Source of the DNA: Paucidesulfovibrio gracilis DSM 16080
GTDB lineage: Bacteria; Desulfobacterota; Desulfovibrionia; Desulfovibrionales; Desulfovibrionaceae
Length of the DNA: 46,625 nt
Reading direction: 5' to 3'
NCBI RefSeq assembly: GCF_900167125.1
Contig: NZ_FUYC01000016.1
Coordinates: 1-46,625 of the forward strand
Below, piece after piece: positions 7,060 through 16,277 of the stretch. Both the position numbers and the translations under genes were made by a program. The number at the start of each line of letters is the position of its first letter. Within the stretch, counting starts at the first letter, position 1. The notes below the pieces were generated by a model. That model was not told the origin of the DNA. It did no database searches and saw only the letters and a list, made by a program, of their open reading frames with translations.

Positions 7060-8511
7060 ATGCTGCTTTCCCAGCCCGCTTTCGTTGCTGTCCTGACCTT
7101 TCTGCTCTGCGCCTGCCTTGCCGCCGTGGGACTCCTGCTCCTGGTGCGACGGCAGACGCGTCTTCGCGCCGATCTGGAGGAGCAACTTCACACGGCCCGC
7201 TCCGAACGCGCCGTGGCCGAAAACGAATCCCAACGCATTCCTGCGCTTGAAACCGAGATTGCCGAACTCCAGGCCCAATGCCGAACCCTTGCCGAACACA
7301 AGGCCGAGCTGCGCGCCCGCATGGACGAGGCCAACCGGGCCGTGGAAGAAAAGGTGGCCTTGCTCTCGGACCTGCAAACCAACCTTTCGGACACCTTCAA
7401 GGTGCTGTCCCAGGAAACGCTGCGCAACAATAACGACGCCTTCCTGCAACTGGCGCATGAATCCTTTGCCAAATTGCAGGAGTCAGCTCGGGGGGATCTG
7501 GAGCAACGGCGTAAAGGCATTGAACAGCTGGTCTCGCCCCTGCGGGAAAATCTGGACCAGGTCCAAAACAAAATCCAGGAGCTGGAAAAAGCCCGCGTCT
7601 CGGCTTACTCCACGCTCACGGAACAGGTACGCTCCATGGCCCTGACCCAGGCCAAGCTCAAGGATGAAACCGGCAAGCTGGTCCACGCCCTGACCAAACC
7701 GCTGGTGCGCGGACGTTGGGGGGAAATCCAGCTTCGGCGTGTGGTGGAGCTGGCCGGGATGCTCGACCATTGCGACTTTTTTGAACAGCAGCAGACCTGT
7801 TCGGACCAGGGCAATCTTCGGCCCGACATGATCATCCGGCTCCCGGGCGACAAAAACATCGTGGTGGACGCCAAAGCCCCCCTGGAAGCGTACCTGGAAG
7901 CCATTGAAACCACGGACGAAGCCCAGCGGGATCAACAATTGGACCGCCATGCCAGGCACATCCGGCAACATCTGCGTCAGCTCGGCGGGAAAAGCTATTG
8001 GTCCAGGTTCACGCCCACACCGGAATTCGTGATCATGTTTCTGCCCGGAGAGATGTTTTTCAGTTCGGCCTTGCACCGCGATCCCAACCTCATTGAGGAA
8101 GGCGTGGGCAATGGCGTGATCATTGCCTCGCCGACCACGCTCATCGCCCTGCTCCGGGCCGTGGCCTACGGCTGGCAGCAGGAAACCATCGCCCGCAGCG
8201 CCCAGCAGGTAAACACCCTGGGCCGGGAGCTGCACGACCGGGTTCGCGTGTTTGCCGAACACATGGTCAAACTCGGCCGTTCGCTGGGAACCTCGATGCA
8301 GACCTACAACCAGGCCGTGGGGTCACTGGAGTCCCGTGTTCTGGCCTCGGCAAGAAAATTCCGCGACCTGGGCGCGGCCGGCGGCAAGGAAATCCCGGAA
8401 CTCGCGCCTCTGGAACGGGCCGCCCGGGAACCACAACTGCCGGAAGCCCCGGAATGCGGGGATACAGATCCACGCGCCCTGATCCAGCCCGACACCGGGC
8501 CAGAAACGTGA
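7060..8511 (+). CDS. rmuC: DNA recombination protein RmuC
   Basis: A 483-residue RmuC family protein. It has an N-terminal membrane helix (residues ~5-27), a long coiled coil (~30-190) and then the RmuC nuclease-like domain with family blocks such as VRGRWGEIQLRRVVELAGM, DMIIRLPGDKNIVVDAKAPL and EFVIMFLPGEMFFSSAL. In E. coli RmuC limits recombination between inverted repeats; its biochemistry is only inferred here. The start at ATG 7060 is favoured by GGAGG at 7050-7054; an upstream in-frame start at 7000 lacks a site and would put extra residues before the membrane helix. It is a single gene ended by the terminator at 8538-8577. Confidence 0.92.
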   Translation: MLLSQPAFVAVLTFLLCACLAAVGLLLLVRRQTRLRADLEEQLHTARSERAVAENESQRIPALETEIAELQAQCRTLAEHKAELRARMDEANRAVEEKVALLSDLQTNLSDTFKVLSQETLRNNNDAFLQLAHESFAKLQESARGDLEQRRKGIEQLVSPLRENLDQVQNKIQELEKARVSAYSTLTEQVRSMALTQAKLKDETGKLVHALTKPLVRGRWGEIQLRRVVELAGMLDHCDFFEQQQTCSDQGNLRPDMIIRLPGDKNIVVDAKAPLEAYLEAIETTDEAQRDQQLDRHARHIRQHLRQLGGKSYWSRFTPTPEFVIMFLPGEMFFSSALHRDPNLIEEGVGNGVIIASPTTLIALLRAVAYGWQQETIARSAQQVNTLGRELHDRVRVFAEHMVKLGRSLGTSMQTYNQAVGSLESRVLASARKFRDLGAAGGKEIPELAPLERAAREPQLPEAPECGDTDPRALIQPDTGPET

Positions 8512-8537
8512 TGCAACGCCGCGCATCCGCCGGCCCC

Positions 8538-8577
8538 AAAAAAACCGCCCCTGCCAGGAGCAAGGACGGTTTTTTTT
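8538..8577. terminator. Intrinsic terminator between convergent genes
   Basis: AAAAAACCG near 8538-8547 pairs with CGGTTTTTT starting at 8567. The A-run and the T-run give usable U-tracts in both directions. It serves the convergent rmuC (plus) and GGDEF gene (minus). Confidence 0.8.
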
Positions 8578-8626
8578 GCGTGCATGCCCCCCACAAGCGG
8601 GGCGTACAAAGGCTCAACGCGGCGAA

Positions 8627-9667
8627 TCAGTCGGGATCGGCCCAACAGACACAGTTGCGACCCCGTTCCTTGGCTTCATAGAGCCGCTTGTCCGCAGCCT
8701 CCACAAGATTATCGGCCCAGGCGCCGTTCCAGCACGGGTCCAGCTGGGCCACGCCAAGGCTGACCGTGATGCGGATCCCGCCGTGCAGCACATTGCCGCT
8801 GTTGTCCTGAATGGTGAAATTGTACCGTTCCACACGGGAGCGGAGCGACTCGGCCAAACCAGCTGCCTCGGAAAGCCCGACCCCGCGCAACACCACCGCG
8901 AATTCCTCGCCCCCGTAGCGGGCCGCGAAATATTTTGCGTTGGGATCCTTGCCGTTTCCTCCGTTGACCTCGCTGGCATGGGTCTGCAACACCTTGGCCA
9001 CGACGCGCAAGGCCTGGTCGCCAATGCGGTGGCCGTAGGTATCGTTGAAGCGTTTGAAATTGTCGATGTCCGCCATGATCAGGGCCAGGGGCAGCCGCTC
9101 CTGCAAACAGGTTCTGGCGCAGCATTCCACATGTTCGTCAAAGGCGCGACGATTGTAGAGCTGGGTCAGGCCGTCCACCATGGACATGCGCGTGAGGTCG
9201 GCCATGTCCGCTTCCATGGCCTGAACCACGTCATGAAACGCCTTGCGCATGGCTGAAATCATTTCCCGTGGATCCTTTTCACTTTCCACCAGCTCCACGG
9301 TCAGGGTCTCCAGATCCTGCACGTCTCCTTTTTTGCGCAGCAGCAATTCCCGAAAATCACCCAGCAGCGCCTCGGACTCGTCCAGGGCCATGCGGATTTT
9401 TTCCTTATGCGGGCCGAGCAGAATCTCTTCCTGTCGGCGGACCACGTCGGCATACTGCGTGTCGGTATACTCACGCGCCTTGATGGTCTCCACGATGAGT
9501 TGCTGAATTTCGGATTTTTGGCGCTCGGAAAGGAATGAAAAGCCACGGACATTGCGCATGTAGAGAATCAGGGTGCGCCAGCGGACATCCGGCGGGACAC
9601 CGGCCTTATCCAGACGGTGGATGATCCTGTTCCATTCCTCATTGCGCTGGCGAACCATAGCGTCCAT
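8627..9667 (-). CDS. GGDEF-domain diguanylate cyclase
   Basis: A 346-residue protein with an N-terminal helical region (~1-150, no membrane segment) and a C-terminal GGDEF domain (~165-340). The active-site loop reads RYGGEEF, with DGLTQLYNRRAF at the domain start and ADIDNFKRFND as the metal-binding segment, so c-di-GMP synthesis is expected. The position of the RxxD inhibitory site is occupied by NAKY, so product inhibition through the usual I-site is unlikely. The start at ATG 9667 is chosen because GGGAGG lies 4 nt upstream; a GTG seven codons earlier has no site. The N-terminal region may sense a cytosolic signal; its family is not recognised. Confidence 0.88.
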   Translation of the reverse strand: MDAMVRQRNEEWNRIIHRLDKAGVPPDVRWRTLILYMRNVRGFSFLSERQKSEIQQLIVETIKAREYTDTQYADVVRRQEEILLGPHKEKIRMALDESEALLGDFRELLLRKKGDVQDLETLTVELVESEKDPREMISAMRKAFHDVVQAMEADMADLTRMSMVDGLTQLYNRRAFDEHVECCARTCLQERLPLALIMADIDNFKRFNDTYGHRIGDQALRVVAKVLQTHASEVNGGNGKDPNAKYFAARYGGEEFAVVLRGVGLSEAAGLAESLRSRVERYNFTIQDNSGNVLHGGIRITVSLGVAQLDPCWNGAWADNLVEAADKRLYEAKERGRNCVCWADPD

Positions 9668-9796
9668 GAGCCCTCCCGTGAAGAACACTTGGGTGAATCC
9701 GCTCCCATGGACAGAGCGTGACCCTCGGTATCCCTACCACACGGAAGCCCGCCCCACAATCACGAAGCAACCTTGTTCTCACACAGCCCGATTCCA

Positions 9797-9958
9797 CTAC
9801 AAAAGACGATAGAGCATGCCGCTCATGTCGTTTTGTCGCGCCAGCAAGAGGATGATCACCGCCAAAACGCCCATAACGAACAATGAAAGCCCCATGGGGA
9901 GCAGCCAATACTTTTTCCGCACTTTCCAATACGACCAGATGGATTGCCACAGGCCCAC
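9797..9958 (-). CDS. 53-residue DUF5989-like membrane protein
   Basis: A GTG start at 9958 is preceded by GGAGG with 6-nt spacing, and the frame closes with TAG at 9797-9799. The product reads MGLWQSIWSYWKVRKKYWLL, then one hydrophobic helix, then a short tail ending MSGMLYRLL. The Trp-rich N-terminus, RKKYWLLP motif and single span match my recollection of DUF5989, a family of ~50-residue proteins often near SxtJ-like and GDSL genes; none of those is here. It stands alone between the diguanylate cyclase start and the nickel-transport pair. Function unknown. Confidence 0.6.
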   Translation of the reverse strand: MGLWQSIWSYWKVRKKYWLLPMGLSLFVMGVLAVIILLLARQNDMSGMLYRLL

Positions 9959-10146
9959 GCCCAGCCTCCTTGCCCCTATGGTATGCCAGGGGATTCGCCG
10001 TCCTTGCCCAGGCCCGGATGAAACAGCATGAAATCAATTTTCACAGTACGTTATACTCTGCTGACGTTTTGTTTCTCTTTGCCAAACCATGAAAAAATAT
10101 GCAAGCGCCCCTTGCGTCCGACCCGGTCCACAGGATACTGGAGCGC

Positions 10147-10797
10147 ATGCCTGTCATCTCTCGTCATTCATCGTCTCCCCCGCAATTCCATCATTTTTTT
10201 CGTTTTGCGGTCCGATCGCTTCCGGTAATGCTGCTGTTGATGGCGATGCAGCCTCCGGCACCGGCCATGGCCCACCCGCATATTTTCATCGATTGCAAGG
10301 CCATTGCGGTTTTCGATGCCTCGGGCCTGACCGGATTTCAGCAAACCTGGATTTTCGACGAAATGTTCTCTGCGGGCATGCTCATGGAATACGATACCAA
10401 CGGCGATCAGCAGTTTAATGCCGCGGAAACCGCCAAATATGCGCAGGAAATTTTCTCTATATTAAAAGAGTACAATTACCTGACCGTACTGCGTGTGGAC
10501 GGCGAGGAGATTCATCCGCACCAGGCCCGCGACTTCCGGCCCGAGGTGCGGAACGGCCAGCTCATCTACCATTTTTTCACTCCTTGCGTGGTGCCCTTTG
10601 CCTCGGGTACGCACAACGTGGCCATCAGCGTATACGACCCGGAATATTACGCGGACATGGTCCTGCTGGACTCCGCGGTCAGCGTGGAGGCTCCGCCCGG
10701 CGTGCAGACTGCCAAGAGCAACGTCTCCGCACCGGAATTGACGTACTTCGGCTGTATCGTGCCCGTGTTCATCAACCTGCGCTTCAGTGCGCCCTGA
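10147..10797 (+). CDS. DUF1007 family periplasmic protein, nickel/cobalt uptake partner
   Basis: A 216-residue protein with a cleavable-type signal peptide (hydrophobic ~20-33, ending PAMA) followed by mature HPHIFIDCKAIAVFD, the hallmark start of DUF1007 proteins, which are rich in His/Asp near the N-terminus. An EF-hand-like Asp-rich stretch (EYDTNGDQQFN) follows near residue 83. The gene overlaps or abuts the NicO-family transporter downstream, the usual arrangement for this family, so a role in delivering nickel or cobalt to the permease is likely. The start is uncertain: ATG 10147 has GGAG only 3 nt away, and ATG 10099 is in frame. Confidence 0.8.
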   Translation: MPVISRHSSSPPQFHHFFRFAVRSLPVMLLLMAMQPPAPAMAHPHIFIDCKAIAVFDASGLTGFQQTWIFDEMFSAGMLMEYDTNGDQQFNAAETAKYAQEIFSILKEYNYLTVLRVDGEEIHPHQARDFRPEVRNGQLIYHFFTPCVVPFASGTHNVAISVYDPEYYADMVLLDSAVSVEAPPGVQTAKSNVSAPELTYFGCIVPVFINLRFSAP

Positions 10798-10813
10798 GCC
10801 TCCACGGAACCCC

Positions 10814-11836
10814 ATGCGCCCCATGTCCCTCCCCGGCCTCCGATCCTGCGCCATGCGCCCCTTTGTTTCGCATCCGATCCTGTTGGTTGCCGCGCTGCTC
10901 CTGGTCATGGCGCTCTGGCCCGGCGGATCGGCTCTTGCCGGTCCCTTTGGTCCGTCGGGCGACTCTTCCGCCCAGCCCACGGAGCAACCCGGGGAGCAGG
11001 CCAATGCGACGCAACCCCACGATTCTTCCAGCGTGGACCCGGCCCGGCAGGGATCCATGGGCTGGGTCGGCACGGTGTTGCAGGCCTCGGCCCGGCAGCA
11101 AAAAAAGATCAAGCAATCCATGGCCGGATACGCCCGGACCATCCGCTCGCATCCTGGCGGGGTGGCGTTCTGGTCCTTTCTCGGGCTGGCCCTGCTCTAT
11201 GGGATCTTCCACGCTCTGGGACCGGGACACGGCAAAACAGTGATCAGCGCCTATTGCCTGGGTCACGGCGGCGGTCCGGGACGCGCCATGCTCATGGGCA
11301 TGGTTCTGTCCATCACGCATGTGGGGTCCGCCACATTGCTTGTGGCCGGGGTGTATCTGCTTTTCGCCAAGAACATGGCGGAATTCCAAGCTGCGGGATT
11401 GTGGCTGGAGCGCGCCAGTTATCTGCTCCTGGTCTGTCTCGGGCTGGGCCTGACCATCCAGGCCATACGCGGACTCTGGCGCAAGGGGTCGGACTCCTCC
11501 TCCACTGCGGCCACGCCGTCCACATTGCGCGGCATGCTTGGCACGGCCTTTGTCACGGGGCTGGTTCCGTGTCCCGGCGCCACGCTGATTTTGGTCTTTT
11601 CCCTGAGCCTCGGCATTGTGGGAACCGGTTTTTTGTCCATGGCCTTTCTCGCATTGGGCATGGGACTGACCACCGGCAGCTTCGGCCTGGTGGCCACGGG
11701 CGCCCGCAAGCTGGCCATCTGCGCCGCCGGAGCCGAGTCCCGACGCGCCGCGTTGCTGCACGCGGCCTTTTCGTTGACCGGTGCGGTCTGCATCACCCTA
11801 TTCGGGACCATCCTGTTCCTGGGCAGCCTGGCCTGA
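10814..11836 (+). CDS. NicO/RcnA-family nickel-cobalt transporter
   Basis: A 340-residue inner-membrane protein. It has a signal-like N-terminal helix, a polar ~70-residue loop (rich in Ser/Gln/Pro) and then about six membrane helices. The family motif HALGPGHGKTVI near residue 135 carries the metal-ligand His pair, and GLVPCPGATLIL falls in a later helix. A His-rich loop seen in RcnA exporters is absent, and pairing with DUF1007 favours uptake over efflux. The reading frame is open back to a GTG at 10787, which would overlap the DUF1007 gene; I prefer ATG 10814 but no strong ribosome site decides it. Translational coupling with the upstream gene is likely. Confidence 0.82.
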   Translation: MRPMSLPGLRSCAMRPFVSHPILLVAALLLVMALWPGGSALAGPFGPSGDSSAQPTEQPGEQANATQPHDSSSVDPARQGSMGWVGTVLQASARQQKKIKQSMAGYARTIRSHPGGVAFWSFLGLALLYGIFHALGPGHGKTVISAYCLGHGGGPGRAMLMGMVLSITHVGSATLLVAGVYLLFAKNMAEFQAAGLWLERASYLLLVCLGLGLTIQAIRGLWRKGSDSSSTAATPSTLRGMLGTAFVTGLVPCPGATLILVFSLSLGIVGTGFLSMAFLALGMGLTTGSFGLVATGARKLAICAAGAESRRAALLHAAFSLTGAVCITLFGTILFLGSLA

Positions 11837-11912
11837 GCGGTTTTCCCCTCGGACCAGGCCGCGCTGCATGGAGTGAACATCTCGGCTTCGCCGATCCGTT
11901 GCCCGGCAGATC

Positions 11913-12209
11913 TTACAAGATGTCCCGCATGCCGTTGAAGAACGCCTCCCTGTCCAGGGCGGGCTGTTCCCGTTCCAATTCCGGCAATGCCTCAAGGAAT
12001 GTCTCCCATCCCACATATTCCGTAAGCTTGCGCTTATCCGCGTAGGGTTTGAACACCGTACCTCTCGGGCATTTGGTCATCACGATCTCAAAGACCCCGT
12101 GGGAATTCTGATCCGTCCAATAGGCGGACCACGCGGATCGGTCCCCCTCGGTCTTTTTATATTTTTCAAAAAACCGCTCAAACGTTTCCTGAATCTCCTG
12201 ATCCGTCAT
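11913..12209 (-). CDS. Small soluble acidic protein, unrecognised
   Basis: A 98-residue protein with GGAGG 4 nt upstream of ATG 12209. It is rich in Glu, Phe, Trp and Tyr ([15 protein letters not shown] at the start) with one Cys and no membrane segment. The composition and length suggest a compact single domain. It is convergent with the nickel transporter and divergent from the chemoreceptor, so it appears to be a single-gene unit. No family recognised. Confidence 0.65.
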   Translation of the reverse strand: MTDQEIQETFERFFEKYKKTEGDRSAWSAYWTDQNSHGVFEIVMTKCPRGTVFKPYADKRKLTEYVGWETFLEALPELEREQPALDREAFFNGMRDIL

Positions 12210-12379
12210 GCGACCTCCATAAAGGTTTCAGCAACAATCATGCCCTCATGTCGCCGGGTTGTCTGTCGGTTCTTCCGCTTTTGTTCCAGGTTTCACAATA
12301 CCGGCTTCCTGTTCCACTTTCAAATCCAGCGTGCTACTATCCTGCTGATTCTCTCCAACCCACATGCCACGGAGGTTCC

Positions 12380-14527
12380 ATGCAGCTGAACCGCATCAGC
12401 ATCCGCTGGAAAATGATCATCCCCTTTGTCTGCAGCGTAGTTGCGCTTGGCCTCGGTGCCATGCTCATCGTGCGGGCCGAAGTGAACGATCTGCATGACA
12501 TGTCGTTGAAATCGCGCGCCCAGGCCAAAGTGGAATCCATTCGCGAGGAAATCGACCTCGCCTCCAGGCTGGCCCGGAACATGGCCAGCCTGTACAGCAC
12601 TCGGCCGGAGGTGATTCAGGCTTACATTCAGGCCCACCGCGGCAACATCGACGCCCCGGCCGATCCGCAGGCCCAGGCTGCACGTGAGCAATTGCGCGAG
12701 GCCTTTCGGGACGAACTGGCCGGGTTCAAGGCCGTGAGCGGCGCGCCCCTGAAGCTGCATTTTCACCTGCCCAACGGGCGCAGTCTGGCCCGGCTTTGGC
12801 GCGACAAGCAGACCAAACGCGACGGCCAGTGGGTGGATATTTCCGACGACATTTCATCCTTTCGCCAGACCGTGCTGGACGTAAACCGCACCGGGCAACC
12901 GGTACAGGGCATCGAACTGGGGCGCGGCGGGTTCGTGATTCGCGGCCTGGCGCCCATCCAGGACGGAGGCGAACAGCTCGGTTCCGTGGAGGTTCTGGTG
13001 GACTTTTCTCCCATCCTGGACGCTGCCCAGGACGAGGACGGCTCCTCGGTTTTGCTGTTTATGAATGCGGATAAACTCCCCATCACCACTCGCTTGCAGG
13101 ATGCCGACAAGTTTCCGATAATTGGCGATTATGTGCTCGTCTCCGGCGACCAAAAGACCCTTGACGACCAAAATCTCACCTCCGATGTCCTCAGCCTCGG
13201 CCGCCAGGGTCTGACCATGGATGCCAGCGGTTCGCATGTCCAAGGTATTTTCCCGGTGCGCGACTATCAGGATACCCAAATCGGGGTCATGGCCTACGTA
13301 ATCAATGCCGAAGCCCAAAAAAAGAACATCCGAAATCTCTGGTGGACCCTTACGGGCGTGTTCCTGCTTGTGTTGCTGCTGCCGGGTGTGCTCCTGCTCC
13401 TGGCCCTGCGCTATGCCATCATGCTGCCCATGAGCCGCCTGCAGGAGACCATCTGCCGCGTCTCCATGGGGGATCTGGCCTGCGGCATGTCCTTGCAGAC
13501 CGGGGATGAAATGGAGGAAATGGGCAAGGCGCTGGTGGACCTCATCCAGGCCCAGGACCATCGGGCCAAGCTGGCCGAACGCATCGCCAAGGGCGATCTG
13601 ACCGAAAGCGTGAAGGTCGCCTCTGAAAACGATACCCTGGGCCATGCGCTTGCGCAAATGAGCGAAAGCCTCAACGAGCTGGTCTCGCAGGTTCAGTTGG
13701 CTGCGGATCAGATCGCGGCCGGAGCCACGCAGGTGTCCGACTCCAGCCAGACCCTTTCCCAGGGCGCCACCCAACAGGCTGCTTCCCTGGAGGAGATCAC
13801 CAGTTCCGTCACGGAAGTCACGGAGCGCACCCGTGTGAACGCGGAAAACGCCGGGGCCGCCACACGGCTGACCAGCGAGGCCCGGGACCAGGCCCGCAAT
13901 GGCCAAAACAGCATGGCCGAGCTGCTCCAGGCCATGGACGCCATTACCGAATCCAGTGAATCCGTTTCTAAAATCATCAAGGTTATTGACGAAATCGCTT
14001 TCCAGACCAATTTGCTGGCTCTGAATGCGGCGGTTGAGGCGGCCCGTGCCGGAAAACACGGCAAGGGATTTGCGGTGGTGGCCGAGGAGGTGCGCAATCT
14101 CGCCTCCCGGAGCGCCAAGGCCGCCCAGGAAACCTCCAAGCTCATCGAAGATTCCCAAGCCCGGGTCAACTCGGGCGCGGAAATCGCCTCGCAGACCAAC
14201 GACGCCCTGGCCGGCATCGTGGAATCCGCGGCCAAAGCCGCGGAACTGGTGGACGACATTGCCAACGCCAGCCGCGAGCAGGCCGAGGCCGTCAGCCAGG
14301 TCAACCGGGGGTTGACCCAGGTGGAGCAGGTCACCCAGGCCAATACCGCCAGCGCGGAACAGACCGCCTCCGCTGCGGAGGAGCTTTCCTCCCAGTCCGC
14401 CTGGCTGCGGGACGTGCTCCAGCGCTTCCGGACCAAGGATGATGGGGACCAGCCAGGGCAGCGCGCCCTTGATTCCGAGGACAATGCAGGCGTGGAAGAA
14501 TCTGAAGCAGACCTGCACCACTTCTAG
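12380..14527 (+). CDS. Methyl-accepting chemotaxis protein with double-Cache sensor
   Basis: A 715-residue chemoreceptor. TM1 covers ~10-32 and is followed by a periplasmic domain (~33-315) with [35 protein letters not shown] and [13 protein letters not shown], the pattern of dCache_3-type sensors. TM2 covers ~318-345, then a HAMP region, then the signalling hairpin with [20 protein letters not shown] near residue 565. The start at ATG 12380 is set by GGAGG at 12371-12375; an upstream in-frame start at 12248 lacks a site. The C-terminus has no CheR-binding pentapeptide. The ligand is unknown. It is a single gene with its own terminator. Confidence 0.92.
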   Translation: MQLNRISIRWKMIIPFVCSVVALGLGAMLIVRAEVNDLHDMSLKSRAQAKVESIREEIDLASRLARNMASLYSTRPEVIQAYIQAHRGNIDAPADPQAQAAREQLREAFRDELAGFKAVSGAPLKLHFHLPNGRSLARLWRDKQTKRDGQWVDISDDISSFRQTVLDVNRTGQPVQGIELGRGGFVIRGLAPIQDGGEQLGSVEVLVDFSPILDAAQDEDGSSVLLFMNADKLPITTRLQDADKFPIIGDYVLVSGDQKTLDDQNLTSDVLSLGRQGLTMDASGSHVQGIFPVRDYQDTQIGVMAYVINAEAQKKNIRNLWWTLTGVFLLVLLLPGVLLLLALRYAIMLPMSRLQETICRVSMGDLACGMSLQTGDEMEEMGKALVDLIQAQDHRAKLAERIAKGDLTESVKVASENDTLGHALAQMSESLNELVSQVQLAADQIAAGATQVSDSSQTLSQGATQQAASLEEITSSVTEVTERTRVNAENAGAATRLTSEARDQARNGQNSMAELLQAMDAITESSESVSKIIKVIDEIAFQTNLLALNAAVEAARAGKHGKGFAVVAEEVRNLASRSAKAAQETSKLIEDSQARVNSGAEIASQTNDALAGIVESAAKAAELVDDIANASREQAEAVSQVNRGLTQVEQVTQANTASAEQTASAAEELSSQSAWLRDVLQRFRTKDDGDQPGQRALDSEDNAGVEESEADLHHF

Positions 14528-14560
14528 CCACGCCCGACATGGGCGAAGCTCCCACGCAAA

Positions 14561-14599
14561 ACAGCGGCCCGGGATGGCTACCCGGACCGCTGTTTTTTT
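14561..14599. terminator. Intrinsic terminator after the chemoreceptor gene
   Basis: ACAGCGG at 14561-14567 pairs with CCGCTGT at 14587-14593, with inner CCCGGG/CCCGG pairing, followed by seven T. It lies between the convergent chemoreceptor gene and the MocR gene. Confidence 0.88.
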
Positions 14600-14616
14600 C
14601 GGTTTGACCGGCCGGA

Positions 14617-16059
14617 TTACGCGTCCGTTCCCGCCAGCTCCGAGGCCAGGGAACCCAGCGTCCGGAGCGCCTGCTCCAGGGATTCGGACCAGACACCGCC
14701 GCAACTGAGACGCAGACAATTGTCAAACCCCTCCTGCATGGTGAAGATGGGACCGGGAACAACCCCGATGCCGTGCTCCTTGGCGCGGTAGAACAGCTCC
14801 ACTGCGTCCGCCTGCCCGGGCAGATCCACCCAAAGCACAGCTCCGCCCCGGGGTTCGGTGACCCGCGTCCCGGCTGGAAAGCACTGGCCCAACAGTCCAC
14901 GCATCAGCCGCATCTGTTTTTCCACGGCCGAGCGCAGCCGCTTCAGCTGCCGCTCATACAACCCCGCAGCCAAAAACTCCGCCATGGCCATCTGGTTCGG
15001 ACTAGCCGTGCAGACGTTGGTGGTGGCCTTGACCTCCAGGGCGCGGTCGTGAAAGCGGCCGGGCGCCAGCCAGCCCACACGCCAGCCCGGACACACGGAC
15101 TTGGAAAAGGAACAGCAGAGCATGACCATCCCTTTGTTGTCCAAAGCCTTGTAACTGCACGGTCTCGGACCCGTAAAATGCAGGTCCGTATACACGTCGT
15201 CCTCCACCAGGGGGACGTCCCGCTGCTCCAGGAGCCGGAGGATTTCGCGCTTAGCCCGGGTCGGGGTCAAGCTGCCGTCGGGATTGTTGAAGTTGGGACA
15301 CATGATGCAGGCTTTGACTTCGTACTTTTCCAACGCGGAGGCCACGTCCGCCGGGTCCACGCCGGTTTCCGGGCCGGATGGCACTTCCACGGCGCGCAAT
15401 CCCAAATTTTCAAGCAATTGCAAAAAACAATAATAGGTCGGCGTCTGGATGAGCACGTTATCGCCGGGGCGGGTCAGCGCACGCAGGCAAATGGACAGCC
15501 CCTCCATGGCCCCGGCCGTGATGATCAGATCATCAGGTTTGATCGCGGCCTCCGGATCCGTGCAGCGAAACGAAATCTGGCGACGCAATTCCTCATTGCC
15601 CGGGATGGTTTCGTAACTCATGGCCCGGGTCGGATGCTCCCGCATCACGCGGTTGAGAATGCGGGTCAGCGCCTTGGTGGGCAACAATTCCTCGGTGGGA
15701 CAAATCACGCCCAAAGGAGCCAGCGAAGGATTGCCCACCGCCTCCAACACGGTCTGAATCAATTGGCTCCGGTTCACGGCCCGCGGCGTGGGGTTGGCCG
15801 GGCGGGGCAGCGGGGCTTCCAGGCGTCGAAACGACCGCCGCACGAAAAACCCGGACCGCGGCCGCGATTCGATCACCCCCTTGGACTCCAGCTCCATATA
15901 GGCCTGGTTCACCGTGGAAAGCGATAACCCGGTGCGCACACGCATAGCCCGCAACGAGGGCAGCCGGTCCCCCTTTTCCAGGGTGCCGCCTTCGATCATT
16001 TCCATTATCTGCCGTTCCACGGACTGGTACAGGAACGGTTCCTGCCAGGTTGACTGCAT
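14617..16059 (-). CDS. MocR-type GntR regulator with aminotransferase-like domain
   Basis: A 480-residue MocR/PdxR-type regulator. A GntR winged helix covers ~10-75 (GDRLPSLRAMRVRTGLSLST) and a fold-type-I aminotransferase-like domain ~100-470. The PLP-binding Lys is K320 in CCSFSKSVCPGWRVGW, with VEDDVY (~286-291) and CPNFNNPDG (~254-262) also present, so PLP binding looks intact. Such proteins use PLP or an amino-compound adduct to control a neighbouring operon. The gene is divergent from azlCD with about 220 nt between starts, making azlCD the probable target. Two direct repeats in that gap (16071-16110) fit MocR operator geometry. Confidence 0.9.
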   Translation of the reverse strand: MQSTWQEPFLYQSVERQIMEMIEGGTLEKGDRLPSLRAMRVRTGLSLSTVNQAYMELESKGVIESRPRSGFFVRRSFRRLEAPLPRPANPTPRAVNRSQLIQTVLEAVGNPSLAPLGVICPTEELLPTKALTRILNRVMREHPTRAMSYETIPGNEELRRQISFRCTDPEAAIKPDDLIITAGAMEGLSICLRALTRPGDNVLIQTPTYYCFLQLLENLGLRAVEVPSGPETGVDPADVASALEKYEVKACIMCPNFNNPDGSLTPTRAKREILRLLEQRDVPLVEDDVYTDLHFTGPRPCSYKALDNKGMVMLCCSFSKSVCPGWRVGWLAPGRFHDRALEVKATTNVCTASPNQMAMAEFLAAGLYERQLKRLRSAVEKQMRLMRGLLGQCFPAGTRVTEPRGGAVLWVDLPGQADAVELFYRAKEHGIGVVPGPIFTMQEGFDNCLRLSCGGVWSESLEQALRTLGSLASELAGTDA

Positions 16060-16070
16060 ACTGCCCCCGG

Positions 16071-16110
16071 GTCTGTACCCCTCAAAGATTCATTTTTCTG
16101 TGTCTGTACC
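16071..16110. promoter_or_regulatory. Direct-repeat operator candidate between mocR and azlC
   Basis: GTCTGTACC occurs at 16071-16079 and again at 16102-16110, 31 bp start to start, close to three helical turns and in the same orientation. MocR regulators commonly bind two direct repeats near their divergent promoters. A related GGTACAG, in opposite orientation, occurs at 16026-16032 inside the regulator's coding start. Binding by the adjacent MocR protein is an inference. Confidence 0.5.
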
Positions 16111-16277
16111 GGTGACAGCGTATCTGTTTCATTGGAGCAAGGCAATCCGGAGCATATTCCGCCCGGCGGAATTTCCCTTTTCATGCCTCGCCCAAACGTG
16201 CATGCTTTCGGGGTTTGCGGTCCCGACTCTGCCGAATCGGCATGCACCGTCAAGCCGCCCGAACGCAAGGAGCCATC

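Noticed and set aside
12854-14719. Long minus-strand open frame opposite the chemoreceptor.
   Set aside because: Antisense to a clear methyl-accepting protein; no family features of its own.
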